From Clostridiales bacterium (GTDB lineage Bacteria; Bacillota; Clostridia; Oscillospirales; Acutalibacteraceae), in NCBI GenBank assembly GCA_022793315.1, contig JAAWCO010000022.1, forward strand, positions 1 through 35,256: DNA of 35,256 nt, read 5' to 3'. The notes under the pieces were generated by a model, which searched no databases, was not told the origin of the DNA, and was given only the letters and a program-made list of their open reading frames with translations. Below are positions 7,162 to 15,221 of this stretch, in pieces (within the stretch, counting starts at the first letter, position 1; the number at the start of each line of letters is the position of its first letter). Both the position numbers and the translations under genes were made by a program.

Positions 7162-8679
7162 TTATTTATACAGGTTAAATTTCTGCCGGATCTGTTCGTG
7201 TTCCTGCTGCGTTTTGGAGTAGAAGGTGGTCGGCTCTCCGCCCACCACCGCCGAAGCGAAATAGAAGCAGGGCTTGATCTTCGGATCCTCAGACGGAGAG
7301 ATTACCGCCTTGATCGCCGCCATGCCGGGATTACAGATGGCTCCCACCGGCAGTCCTTCGCGTACATAGGTGTAATATGCCCTCTGCTGAGGAGTAACCG
7401 TCGCCGGCTGCTCAATGATATTGTTGATATATACCCAGGTAGCGTCGCATTCCAGCCGGGGATACTGGGCCGGATTTTCCAGCCGGTTCCAGAGCACGCG
7501 GGAAACACCGGCCATGTCCGGCTCATCGGCGGCCTCCGCCTGAATGATGGAGGCCAGCGTGATGACCTGGTCCAGCGTAATCTGGCGGCCGCTCGCCTTG
7601 ATCGAGGAGCGGACGGTGGTGTCGATACGGTTGTCAAAGTTATCCAGGAACTTGGTGATCACTGTTTTGGCCGCGCTGTCGGTATAAAAATCATAGGTGT
7701 CAGGGAAGAGATAGCCCTCCAGCCGGTAAATACGGTTTTCACTGTCGTCCGCACCATTCGGCGGCAGATTGTTGATAAAATCGTAGTCAAATTCGTCATT
7801 CTTCATCGACGTATAAAAATCGCTGGCAGCACATACCCCTTTTTTCTCCAGCTCGGCTGCGATATCATCCACGGTATAGCCCTCCGGGATCACCACCTTG
7901 ACCACCTCGCGGAGCTTGCCGCTTTGCAGCTGGGCGATCACGCCGTTATAGCCCATATTGGGGGAGAGGGTCAGGGGATTATCCTCCCCATGCGGCTTAT
8001 AGGTACCGTCCTTCTTCATCCATTTGGAGTACAGCTCAAAAATCCAGGGGTGGTCGATGATTCCCTTGCTCTTCAGAATCGCCGCGATTTCCTTGGTGGA
8101 GGCTCCCTCCGGAATCAGCACATCAATCTTCTGCTCCGATTTGTTGAGCCCCACCACGTCGATGCCACCGGTGATGCAGATGCAGGCCAGCGCCACCGAC
8201 ACACCCAGGACCAGCACCGCATAAATGATGCCGGAGAAGGTTTTCAGGCGGTATACCATCCGGTTCCTCTTTTTTCGATCCGTTGTTTTTCTTTCCAGCG
8301 TCTTTTTTCGTTCCGTCTGTTTTGCCGCGTTCCCCTGTCCGGCATCCGCCTGCCCTTTACCGGAAGGAGGACCGCCGGCGTTGGCCCAGGCATAATCTCC
8401 CCCGGCAGACGGCGGAGGCAGGGGCGCATCGGTAATCGAAGGCTCTGCTTTCCCCTCCGAAACCGTCCCGCCAGGGGTGACGGGAGCTTCTTCCCCTGCC
8501 GACGGATCGGGAATCTCGTCGTCCAGCTGAAGGTCCAGCTTGAAACCGGACACCCGGGAGCGGCGCTCCTCCTGAATGCGGGACAGTACCTCATCCACAG
8601 AGGAATCACCGGACGCCCCGTTTTTTTCCTCTCCCAGGCCTTTTAAAATATCATTGGTCTCTTTGGACAAGCGGATCAC
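7162..8679 (-). CDS. mltG: endolytic peptidoglycan transglycosylase MltG (YceG-like)
   Basis: MltG cleaves nascent glycan strands at the outer face of the membrane and sets glycan length. The 505-residue product has a long cytoplasmic N-terminal tail (1-140; acidic, Pro/Gly-rich, then Lys/Arg-rich), one membrane helix (about 149-171), a LysM-like region (IPEGASTKEIAAIL, VIPEGYTVDDIAAEL) and the YceG catalytic domain. TLASIIQAEAADE contains the expected catalytic Glu (E382, aligned to E218 of E. coli MltG). GLPVGAICNPG and the C-terminal YSKTQQEHEQIRQKF are also family signatures. The tail is longer than in E. coli, as is common in Firmicutes. The start codon is GTG at 8679, but AGGAG sits almost on top of it, so TTG at 8670 (spacer 10) is a credible alternative. 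It lies 33 bases after the cyclo-ligase gene. Confidence 0.94.
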   Translation of the reverse strand: MIRLSKETNDILKGLGEEKNGASGDSSVDEVLSRIQEERRSRVSGFKLDLQLDDEIPDPSAGEEAPVTPGGTVSEGKAEPSITDAPLPPPSAGGDYAWANAGGPPSGKGQADAGQGNAAKQTERKKTLERKTTDRKKRNRMVYRLKTFSGIIYAVLVLGVSVALACICITGGIDVVGLNKSEQKIDVLIPEGASTKEIAAILKSKGIIDHPWIFELYSKWMKKDGTYKPHGEDNPLTLSPNMGYNGVIAQLQSGKLREVVKVVIPEGYTVDDIAAELEKKGVCAASDFYTSMKNDEFDYDFINNLPPNGADDSENRIYRLEGYLFPDTYDFYTDSAAKTVITKFLDNFDNRIDTTVRSSIKASGRQITLDQVITLASIIQAEAADEPDMAGVSRVLWNRLENPAQYPRLECDATWVYINNIIEQPATVTPQQRAYYTYVREGLPVGAICNPGMAAIKAVISPSEDPKIKPCFYFASAVVGGEPTTFYSKTQQEHEQIRQKFNLYK

Positions 8680-8712
8680 GCTCCTATTGCACTCATTTCG
8701 ATGGCCCGTGTT

Positions 8713-9333
8713 TCACAGCCGCCCTTCCTGGGCAGGCGCGGCGCTTTTTTCCCCGGTCCGGCGCAGAAAACGCTCGGTCACCAGCAGCTCAACCGGCCGG
8801 TCAAAGCGCCCGTGAGGCAGCCGCCGGCGCACGCAGCTGCTGTAGCAGAGGCCGATGATCCGGCCGCGGAAGCCGCTGAGAAAGCGGTCATAATAGCCCT
8901 TGCCATAGCCAAGGCGGAATCCCTTCCAATCATAACACAGCGCCGGCACCAGACACAAGCCGTCCGTGTCCTCCGGAAGTAAAAAGCGGGAGTCCGGCCG
9001 CGGCTCCAGCACCCCGAAGGTCCCCGGCTCCAGGTCGCCGGCGCTGCGGATGAGATAGAATTCCATCCTCCTTGTCCCTGGTACGCAGCGGGGAACCGCC
9101 ACCCGTTTGCCGTCGGCCAGCGCCCGCTCCATGATCCGGCGGGTATCCACCTCAATATCGGTGGATACATAGGTCAGCAGCGTATCGCACCGGCGGTATT
9201 GCCACAGGGAAAGCACCCGCCGGGCAATGGCTGTGTCACGGCGCTGCTTTTCCTCTGGTGGCATTGTGCGGCGCAGCTCTTTATATTTTGCCCTCAGCCC
9301 GGCCTTGAGCGGCCGGATATCCTCTACCGGCAT
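8713..9333 (-). CDS. 5-formyltetrahydrofolate cyclo-ligase
   Basis: This 206-residue cytosolic enzyme uses ATP to convert 5-formyl-THF (folinic acid) to 5,10-methenyl-THF, returning folate to one-carbon metabolism. The N-terminal basic helix (LKAGLRAKYKELRRTM), the STDIEVDTRRI segment and the signature LVPALCYDWKGFRLGYGKGYYDRFL (about 128-152, nucleotide-binding loop GYGKGYYDR) identify the family. Length is slightly above the usual 180-200 because of a C-terminal extension of about 20 residues. ATG at 9333 with GGAGG ten bases upstream. It overlaps the DJ-1-like gene by 10 bases, implying coupling. The nearby thyX is also a folate enzyme. Confidence 0.94.
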   Translation of the reverse strand: MPVEDIRPLKAGLRAKYKELRRTMPPEEKQRRDTAIARRVLSLWQYRRCDTLLTYVSTDIEVDTRRIMERALADGKRVAVPRCVPGTRRMEFYLIRSAGDLEPGTFGVLEPRPDSRFLLPEDTDGLCLVPALCYDWKGFRLGYGKGYYDRFLSGFRGRIIGLCYSSCVRRRLPHGRFDRPVELLVTERFLRRTGEKSAAPAQEGRL

Positions 9334-9866
9334 TGAAGAGACGCCTCCAGCGCCGCCGCCGTTTCCGGGGAGAGCATCTCCGAAACAATGCGCAGCCCGA
9401 AGGCTATGGAGGCCCCCGGCCCGCGGGCAGTGATCAGCCGGCCGTCCACCGCCACCAGCTCCGCCGACAGCCTCGCGCCGGTCAGCTCCGCCTCACAGCC
9501 CGGAAAACAGGTCGCTTCCTTCCCTTCCAGCAGACCCAGATGGCCGAGAATAGTGGGAGCGGCACAGATGGCGCAAAGATACCGTTCCTGCTCCGCCGCG
9601 TAGCGGATAAAGCCCTGTACCGTCGGGGAGCGTTCCAGATGGAGGGTGCCGGGCATGCCGCCGGGCAGCACCACCGCCTCCAGACCGTCGGGAACCGCCT
9701 CTCTCTCGGTCAGGTCAGCCTCTACCGCGATGTCATGGGCGCCGCGGACCACCGCCCCGCTGCCCACCGCTACAGTAGCCGTTTCCAATCCGGCCCGCCG
9801 CAGAATGTCCACAGTGGTCAGCGCCTCAATTTCTTCAAATCCGGGCGCCAGAAACACATAAATCAT
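9324..9866 (-). CDS. DJ-1/PfpI family protein (YajL/ThiJ-like)
   Basis: This 180-residue single-domain protein belongs to the DJ-1/PfpI superfamily, whose members are described as glyoxalases, deglycases or stress chaperones; the exact role here is unknown. It starts with FLAPGFEEIEALTTVDILRR, in which Glu14 aligns with the Glu that pairs with the reactive cysteine in DJ-1. The nucleophile elbow CAICAAP places the reactive Cys at 101. VVLPGGMPG and ITARGPGASIAFGL complete the family pattern. ATG at 9866 with an AAAAGGGG site about seven bases upstream. The 3' end overlaps the cyclo-ligase gene. Confidence 0.92.
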   Translation of the reverse strand: MIYVFLAPGFEEIEALTTVDILRRAGLETATVAVGSGAVVRGAHDIAVEADLTEREAVPDGLEAVVLPGGMPGTLHLERSPTVQGFIRYAAEQERYLCAICAAPTILGHLGLLEGKEATCFPGCEAELTGARLSAELVAVDGRLITARGPGASIAFGLRIVSEMLSPETAAALEASLQCR

Positions 9867-9959
9867 GACCAGACCCCTTTTCTGTTCCTTTGTGGAGCGC
9901 TATCCAATATCCCTTTCCGCCGCTGCCGGAAAAGACCGGCTGTGCGGAGCTCTTACCCT

Positions 9960-10862
9960 CTACCTTTCCCGGCAGAGGTATTTTTCCAGCACCATCGCGG
10001 GATGATAGGAACGTTTAGCCCGGCGCAGCCCCTCGATTCCCAGGTCATTCTCCCGATTGATATAGCGGTAGCCGGCCAGTGCCCGGGAGGCAAACTCCCG
10101 GTTGATGACGGTATAGGCTGCACTGAAACCGGCCAGCGCCTTCTCTACATGGATATCAAACACCTCCCCGCTGATAGGGGAACCAAAGGTGAAGGCCACC
10201 GGGCGACCCTCCACCCGGATCAGCGCCCCGGTCAGGGACAGCTCCCTCCGCAGCTGGAGCGCCTCACGGATCGCGCAGTGCTCCGAACGCAGGCCGGGAT
10301 CCTGGCAGCGGCCCTTCTCCCGGCACCATTCCTCCGCCAGAGCCGCCGCCTCCGGCGCGTTGCCATCATCCAGCGGCTCGTAACGCCAGGCATGCTCACG
10401 GGAAAAAGCCGAAATATGGTTGCGCTTCTGGTGGTATTTTTTCCCCGGCAGTTCCGCCAGCGCGGTTCTGTCGTAGAGATAGTCAAAATCATTCGGCGAC
10501 GGCTCCATATCGAAAGCACCGGGATACCGGCGGTTGAGCCGTTCTGCCGCCGGGCCCGGCAGATAAAAGACGCAGGGCTTTCCCGACAGAGAAGCATGCG
10601 CCCGCAGACGGTCAAGCCCCCGTCCCTCATCCCCGCCCGCCGGCAGCAGATAGAAGGGGTTCTCAACGCCGGAACGGACAAACAGGGTGTCCCCCTCCCG
10701 GGCAATGCGGTTGTGGTAATGCCGCCGCCACATATACAGGGTGGTAAACGAGTATTCGCAGGCGTGAGCCTGCACCGACCGCAGCAGCGGAACTGCCCAG
10801 TCGCGGTCCTCTATGGAGAGCTTATGAAAGGAGAGCGCCTCCGGCGATTTGGTCACAGTCAT
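9960..10862 (-). CDS. DUF2156 family protein (phosphatidylglycerol lysyltransferase C-terminal-like)
   Basis: This 300-residue protein has the GNAT-like double fold of the MprF C-terminal domain but no membrane segments. Typical stretches are SFTTLYMWRRHY near the N-terminus, DYLYDRTALAELPGKKYHQKRNH in the middle (residues about 128-150), and INRENDLGIEGLRRAKRSYHP near the end. MprF-type domains transfer aminoacyl groups from tRNA to phosphatidylglycerol. For stand-alone soluble members in Clostridia the substrate is not known, so only family membership is claimed. The ATG at 10862 has a distant AAAGGG site (12 bases). It lies 140 bases downstream of thyX and no terminator is visible between them. 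Confidence 0.85.
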   Translation of the reverse strand: MTVTKSPEALSFHKLSIEDRDWAVPLLRSVQAHACEYSFTTLYMWRRHYHNRIAREGDTLFVRSGVENPFYLLPAGGDEGRGLDRLRAHASLSGKPCVFYLPGPAAERLNRRYPGAFDMEPSPNDFDYLYDRTALAELPGKKYHQKRNHISAFSREHAWRYEPLDDGNAPEAAALAEEWCREKGRCQDPGLRSEHCAIREALQLRRELSLTGALIRVEGRPVAFTFGSPISGEVFDIHVEKALAGFSAAYTVINREFASRALAGYRYINRENDLGIEGLRRAKRSYHPAMVLEKYLCRER

Positions 10863-11002
10863 GGGGTTACAAAGCCCTTTCTCTCATCAATTTTCCGGGC
10901 CGATGCCTCCGGTGTATGGCTAGTCTGTCCTTCCCGCTGTTCAAATACGCGCGCCGGAGTCGGGCAGCGTGTATTTTCTCTTCCCCGAAACGTTGTAAAA
11001 AT

Positions 11003-11776
11003 TTACCGGCCCTGTTCCGGGAGCATATAGCGCTCGCGCATCTCCTGTGCGCGGCCGCAGGACATTTTCCCCTCCGGGCAGGAGCCGGACACACAGGCGG
11101 GACCGGCATTCCGAAAAAGATGGGGCGCCACTGCCCGGCAGAGGGCGCACATCTGCTCCGCCAGCTCACGGATTTCCCACTGCGCGCGGTTGCAGCAGCG
11201 CAGACGGAAAAAATGACGAAGGCTGCGTGCGTTCATGGTCACCATCATTTTGGTGGTGCAGGCGTTGGGAAGGATGAAGCGCGCGTCCTCAATCGCCTGT
11301 TTTTCCGCTGCACGGGCCGCCGCCTTCTGGTCCATTCCTGCGTCCAGCTTCTCCTGCAGATGCTTCTCTTTCAGAAGAGCGGTCAGCCGCTCGTAATGAC
11401 GCTGGTCCTCCTCCATAGCGCGAAGAAACTCTGCCCGCGCCTCTGGAAGGGCCTCAATTTCCGGGGGAACGACATATTCAAAACGATCTTCCGTCACATA
11501 CCGCTGGCTCTGCACACTGAAGGAGGCCATCCGGTGACGGGTGATCTGTGCCAGCAGGGAGCGGGACACCCCTTCAATCCCAAAGGTAAAGCTGGCGTGC
11601 TCAACAGGACTTTCATGGCCGATCTCCGACAGCATGTCCACAAAGGAGGCCGTCCTTTCGCCGGTCATGCCCTCCAGCAGCTCGTCAATACCGGCGGGGG
11701 AATAGCACAGGCGGGCCGCTGCCGCCGCCATTTTTTCCGGCTCAGGCGTGTGGGCCAGCAGGGTGACATGTATCAC
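11003..11776 (-). CDS. thyX: flavin-dependent thymidylate synthase
   Basis: ThyX makes dTMP from dUMP with methylene-THF and FAD/NADPH, independently of the classical ThyA. The ThyX signature RHRX7S appears as RHRMASFSVQS (about residues 80-90), preceded by HESPVEHASFTF. The second conserved block FILPNACTTKMMVTMNARSLRHFFRLR binds dUMP/FAD. I place the start at GTG 11776 (257 residues) because the AAGGAGG site is seven bases upstream; a TTG at 11782 would be only two bases from it. The C-terminal 40 residues are Cys-rich (several Cys between ALCRAV and MSCGRA), longer than the minimal enzyme, and might bind a metal, which is inference. Its promoter lies at 11876-11904. Confidence 0.95.
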   Translation of the reverse strand: MIHVTLLAHTPEPEKMAAAAARLCYSPAGIDELLEGMTGERTASFVDMLSEIGHESPVEHASFTFGIEGVSRSLLAQITRHRMASFSVQSQRYVTEDRFEYVVPPEIEALPEARAEFLRAMEEDQRHYERLTALLKEKHLQEKLDAGMDQKAAARAAEKQAIEDARFILPNACTTKMMVTMNARSLRHFFRLRCCNRAQWEIRELAEQMCALCRAVAPHLFRNAGPACVSGSCPEGKMSCGRAQEMRERYMLPEQGR

Positions 11777-11875
11777 AAACAATCCTCCTTATCCGCCGCT
11801 GTCTCTGGCGGACTTCGATGCCGAAGATACGAAACGCTCCCCGAACAGCTGTTATGAATCCTGCGATCTGTCCGT

Positions 11876-11904
11876 ATTATAACAGAAAAAGGAGGGGCAT
11901 TCAA
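11876..11904 (-). promoter_or_regulatory. sigma-A promoter of thyX
   Basis: On the minus strand TTGAAT (11899-11904), a 17-base spacer and a perfect TATAAT (11876-11881). The first transcribed base would lie near 11869, giving a leader of about 90 bases. The -35 box falls in the loop of the comEA terminator hairpin, so the two signals overlap. Confidence 0.75.
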
Positions 11905-11918
11905 CCAGCCTCCCCTCC
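11886..11918 (-). terminator. intrinsic terminator of the comEA-like gene
   Basis: On the minus strand GGAGGGG (11912-11918) pairs with CCCCTCC (11891-11897) around a 14-base loop and is followed by TTTTT (11886-11890). It starts 22 bases after the comEA-like stop codon. Confidence 0.7.
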
Positions 11919-11940
11919 CGGGTCCAAAAGAAATTTCCGC

Positions 11941-12447
11941 TCAGTCTACCGTTATATGGCCGCGAAGGCTTTCAAAACGCTTTTCCCCGATTCCGCTGAC
12001 ATTCCGGAGCTCTTCAATGGAGTCAAATCCGCCATGGGTTTCCCGGTATTCCAGGATGCGGGCGGAAAGGACCTCCCCAATTCCGTTCAGCTGCATCAGC
12101 TCCTCCTGGCTGGCGGTATTCAGATTGATTTTCCCGGCGGGGCTCACGTCTGTCGCTGCCGCAGAGGAGGATGCTGCTGTGGTGACGGACGCGGCAGAGG
12201 TCAGCGTCGCGGTGGGCGGAGGCTCAGCAGGAGGACCGGAGGCTGTTGCCAGAGGCGAGGCAGAGGAATCCGTTGCCAGGGTCGCGGCTGCGGTGGAGGA
12301 GGTCATGGAGGCCGCCGTCTCCTCAGCCGGGTAGACCACGGTCGGCGGGGCGTAATCGGGCGCCGACAGGGCGGCGGTCAGACAGACAGCGATCAGCAGC
12401 ACGCCCGTCAGCGCCAGGACCAGCCATTCTTTCCCCCTTTCGCGCAT
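11941..12447 (-). CDS. ComEA-like helix-hairpin-helix protein
   Basis: This 168-residue protein has an N-terminal membrane helix (about 8-28), a long low-complexity Ala/Ser/Thr/Pro linker (about 40-103) and a C-terminal ComEA domain beginning [15 protein letters not shown]. It contains two helix-hairpin-helix units ([12 protein letters not shown] around 121-132 and [11 protein letters not shown] around 151-161). ComEA proteins bind double-stranded DNA outside the membrane during natural transformation. The SLBB domain found in many Firmicute ComEA proteins is missing, and no comEC or other competence gene is visible here, so a role in DNA uptake is likely but not shown. The ATG follows GAGGGGAG. 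It has its own promoter and terminator. Confidence 0.9.
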   Translation of the reverse strand: MRERGKEWLVLALTGVLLIAVCLTAALSAPDYAPPTVVYPAEETAASMTSSTAAATLATDSSASPLATASGPPAEPPPTATLTSAASVTTAASSSAAATDVSPAGKINLNTASQEELMQLNGIGEVLSARILEYRETHGGFDSIEELRNVSGIGEKRFESLRGHITVD

Positions 12448-12481
12448 GTTGCTCCCCTCTTTCCCACTGCTTTTTCTTTTT

Positions 12482-12511
12482 ATTGTAGGCCCGCCCCCTC
12501 CCGGCTGGCAA
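12482..12511 (-). promoter_or_regulatory. sigma-A promoter of the comEA-like gene
   Basis: On the minus strand TTGCCA (12506-12511), an 18-base spacer and TACAAT (12482-12487), each box five of six to consensus. It ends about 35 bases before the start codon, leaving a short leader. Confidence 0.65.
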
Positions 12512-12638
12512 GCGGTGTATCTTCACACGGTTTTTTAATGTCCAGGAGGAAAAATGACCAAATCGTCATGCGCTTTTCCTTAAAATCGGTTACAATGAAG
12601 CACAGGAACGGTCTGTTTCCGGAAAGGTGGAGCATCGT

Positions 12639-13322
12639 ATGGAAACCATCGCGCGTCTGTTGTTAGTGGAAGACGATAAAAATATTGCGCTGGGGCTGGA
12701 ATATTCTCTCCGGCAGGAGGGGTTTGATGCCGTCGTATGCGGCAGCGTGGCCAGCGCCGTTCAGGCACTGGATGAAACTGCTTTTGATATGGCGGTTCTG
12801 GACCTCTCTCTCCCCGACGGGACCGGATATGAGCTTTGCCGTCTGATCAAGCAGCGGGGCGATATGCCGGTGGTCTTTCTCACAGCGCGGGACGATGAAG
12901 TGAATGTGGTGATGGGGCTGGACATGGGCGCCGACGATTATGTGACCAAGCCCTTCCGTATCCGGGAGCTGATCTCCCGCCTGCGCAGCGTGCTGCGCCG
13001 CAGCCGTAAAACCGCCGCTGGCCGCGGCGTGTACGAATATGGCAGTATCCAGGTCAATACCGCTGAGGGCAAGGTATATAAAAACGGGCGGGACGTTTTT
13101 CTCACCGCGCTGGAGTACCGCCTGCTGCTCAATCTGGTGAACAACGAAGGCCATGTGCTGTCCCGTAGCCAGCTGCTGGAGGGAATCTGGGATGTGTCGG
13201 GGGATTTTGTCAACGACAATACCCTGACCGTCTACATCAAACGGCTGCGGGAAAAGATAGAGGATGATCCCCAGAACCCTGTCATCATCAAAACGGTGCG
13301 GGGGCTGGGCTATCGGGTATAA
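12639..13322 (+). CDS. OmpR-family response regulator
   Basis: This 227-residue DNA-binding regulator is paired with the kinase 20 bases downstream. The receiver domain (1-120) shows the acidic pair E11/D12/D13, phospho-acceptor D55 in AVLDLSLPDG, T82 in FLTAR and K104 in VTKPF. The winged-helix DNA-binding domain (about 130-227) ends with TLTVYIKRLREKI and VRGLGYRV, the recognition-helix and wing motifs of the OmpR/PhoB type. I chose ATG 12639 because AAAGGTGG precedes it by about eight bases; the GTG at 12627 lies inside that ribosome site. It presumably controls the ABC genes downstream; candidate binding repeats lie at 14410-14438. A TACAAT at 12591-12596 may be its -10 box, but I see no good -35. 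Confidence 0.95.
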   Translation: METIARLLLVEDDKNIALGLEYSLRQEGFDAVVCGSVASAVQALDETAFDMAVLDLSLPDGTGYELCRLIKQRGDMPVVFLTARDDEVNVVMGLDMGADDYVTKPFRIRELISRLRSVLRRSRKTAAGRGVYEYGSIQVNTAEGKVYKNGRDVFLTALEYRLLLNLVNNEGHVLSRSQLLEGIWDVSGDFVNDNTLTVYIKRLREKIEDDPQNPVIIKTVRGLGYRV

Positions 13323-13342
13323 CACCGTGGGGAGGGAGCCAT

Positions 13343-14347
13343 ATGTCTTTTTTTCGCAATCGGGAAATCCGGTGGCTGTGCCTGATACTGATGGCGGCAA
13401 CCGCTCTGGCCTGTGCCGCCGGCTTTTGGGTCAGCGTTCCGGCGGGGCTGGGGGCGCTGGCCGCCGGGTCGGCGGTCTCGCTGGTCTCACTGCTGTTCAC
13501 CGCCCGCCGTTACCGGCAGATTGATCAGCTGTCCGTCTACCTGCGCCGCATCACGGCGGGAGAGCATGCGCTGGATATCCGCGACAATGACGAGGGAGAG
13601 CTGAGCATCCTCAAAAGTGAAATTTACAAGGTGACGGTGATGCTGGCGGAATACAACGAACGGCTGCTGGCAGAACAGCGGGGATTGTCCGACTCCCTGT
13701 CCGACATTTCTCACCAGCTGAAAACGCCGCTGACCTCCATGCTGGTGATGGCCGACCTGCTCAGCGGAGATGATCTCCCCTCCGACAAGCGCCGGGAGTT
13801 CACCGGCCACATCCGCCAGCAGCTGGAGCGTATCCAGTGGCTGGTCTCCTCCCTGCTGAAAATGTCCAAAATGGATGCCGGGGTGGCGGTTTTCAAAAAA
13901 GATGCCGTCTCGCTTCCCGACCTGATCCGGCGGGTGACGGCGCCTCTGCTGATCCCCATCGAAATCAAGGAGCAGACGCTGGAGACCGACGGTCCCGACA
14001 TCTCCTTTGAGGGGGATGGGGGATGGATGAACGAAGCGCTGGTCAATATCCTGAAAAACTGCATCGAACATACCCCCCGCGGCGGCCGCCTGCGAGTGGA
14101 ATGGACCAGCAACCCGCTGTATACCGAAATCCGGATCAGCGACACCGGCGAGGGAATCGCCTCGGAGGATCTGCCCCACATTTTCACCCGCTTTTATCGG
14201 GGCAAAAACGCCGCCGATGAGAGCGTGGGCATCGGGCTGGCCATGGCCCGGGAGATTGTGCGCCGTCAAAACGGCGATATCACAGCGGAAAATCAGCCCG
14301 GCGGCGGCGCCCTTTTTTCCATCAAACTGTACAAGCACATCATCTGA
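13343..14347 (+). CDS. sensor histidine kinase, intramembrane-sensing type
   Basis: This 334-residue kinase has two N-terminal membrane helices (about 11-30 and 32-53) joined by only a few residues, so there is almost no extracellular sensor. That architecture is characteristic of BceS/intramembrane-sensing kinases that read the state of a partner ABC transporter. A HAMP-like linker follows. The DHp domain contains SDISHQLKTPLTSM, with phospho-acceptor His124. The ATPase domain shows the N box (NEALVNILKNCIEHT), DTGEGI (267-272), FTRFYRG and GIGLAMA (296-302). It forms one transcription unit with the regulator. A 190-base gap with its own probable regulatory repeats separates it from the ABC genes. 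Confidence 0.95.
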   Translation: MSFFRNREIRWLCLILMAATALACAAGFWVSVPAGLGALAAGSAVSLVSLLFTARRYRQIDQLSVYLRRITAGEHALDIRDNDEGELSILKSEIYKVTVMLAEYNERLLAEQRGLSDSLSDISHQLKTPLTSMLVMADLLSGDDLPSDKRREFTGHIRQQLERIQWLVSSLLKMSKMDAGVAVFKKDAVSLPDLIRRVTAPLLIPIEIKEQTLETDGPDISFEGDGGWMNEALVNILKNCIEHTPRGGRLRVEWTSNPLYTEIRISDTGEGIASEDLPHIFTRFYRGKNAADESVGIGLAMAREIVRRQNGDITAENQPGGGALFSIKLYKHII

Positions 14348-14409
14348 CGCTGTGCGGAAAATCGGATGACAGGCAGGAAGAGCGCCGTTTTTCCTTCCAT
14401 GACAGAATT

Positions 14410-14453
14410 GTCACCGCCGGGGTCACCGGAATGTCACCCCGACCGTCCATACT
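14410..14453 (+). promoter_or_regulatory. candidate response-regulator binding repeats and promoter for the ABC genes
   Basis: GTCACC occurs three times in direct orientation, at 14410-14415, 14422-14427 and 14433-14438, spaced 12 and 11 bases, i.e. about one helical turn. A CATACT -10-like box follows at 14448-14453 with no good -35 box, the pattern expected for an activated promoter. OmpR-family regulators commonly bind tandem direct repeats with this spacing. Assignment to the regulator at 12639 is inference. Confidence 0.45.
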
Positions 14454-14537
14454 GACAGAGGAGCCGGCAGGAAGGGGCTTCGGGTGCGACGCCTTTGGAG
14501 CCGGCAGAAAATCATGAGGGAAAGGAACCAACCATTC

Positions 14538-15221
14538 ATGGAAATACTGCGAGTGGAAAATCTCTGCAAAACCTACGGGCGGGGCGAAACCGCCGTCAAG
14601 GCACTGGACAACATCTCCTTTTCGGTAGAGAAGGGGGAATTTGTCGCCATCATTGGCCCCTCCGGCTCAGGCAAGTCCACCCTGCTGCACATACTGGGAG
14701 GTGTGGATATCCCCACCTCCGGCAGCGTGTTTCTGGACGGTACCGACGTGTATGGTCTGGACGCCGGCAATCTGGCCATTTTCCGCCGCCGGCAGATCGG
14801 TCTGATTTATCAGTTCTATAATCTGATCCCGGTGCTGAATGTGGAGGAAAATATCGCCCTCCCCCTGCTGCTGGACGGCCGGAAGGTGGACCAGCGCGAG
14901 CTGGACGCCCTGCTAAAAACGCTGGGGCTGGAGCAGCGCACCGGCCATCTGCCCAACCAGCTCTCCGGCGGCCAGCAGCAGCGCGTCTCCATCGGCCGCG
15001 CCCTTGTCAATCATCCCTCGCTGGTGCTGGCCGATGAGCCCACCGGGAATCTGGACAGCAAAAACAGCGCGGAGATTCTCGATTTACTCAAACTTTACAA
15101 CCGTCAGCACAACCAGACCCTGATCGTTATCACCCATGACGAAAAAATTGCGCTGCAGGCTGACCGCGTCATCAGCATTGAGGACGGCCGCATCGCCCAT
15201 GACGAGGTGATGACCATATGA
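14538..15221 (+). CDS. ABC transporter ATP-binding protein (MacB/LolD/BceA type)
   Basis: This 227-residue ATPase powers the permease encoded directly downstream. Visible motifs are Walker A GPSGSGKST, the Q-loop (IYQFYNLIPVLNVEENI, typical of the MacB/LolD/BceA group), signature LSGGQQQRVSIGRAL, Walker B LVLADEPTGNLD and switch His in VITHDE. The ATG at 14538 follows AAAGGA with an 11-base spacer and gives the usual family start MEILRVENL; an in-frame ATG at 14514 would add eight residues. Its stop overlaps the permease start (ATGA), so the two are translationally coupled. Confidence 0.95.
   Translation: MEILRVENLCKTYGRGETAVKALDNISFSVEKGEFVAIIGPSGSGKSTLLHILGGVDIPTSGSVFLDGTDVYGLDAGNLAIFRRRQIGLIYQFYNLIPVLNVEENIALPLLLDGRKVDQRELDALLKTLGLEQRTGHLPNQLSGGQQQRVSIGRALVNHPSLVLADEPTGNLDSKNSAEILDLLKLYNRQHNQTLIVITHDEKIALQADRVISIEDGRIAHDEVMTI

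Noticed and set aside
7198..8646. A 482-codon open frame on the plus strand
   Set aside because: Antisense to mltG, whose catalytic motifs are clear; the predicted sequence is Arg/His-rich and has no recognisable domain.
9333..11030. A 565-codon open frame on the plus strand spanning two genes
   Set aside because: It covers the DJ-1-like and DUF2156 genes in antisense and has no ribosome site or motif.
12554..12583. A nine-codon leader peptide (MTKSSCAFP) with an AGGAGG site before the response regulator
   Set aside because: The likely -10 box of the regulator (12591-12596) lies downstream of it, so it would not be transcribed from that promoter, and no repeated regulatory codons or attenuator hairpin accompany it.
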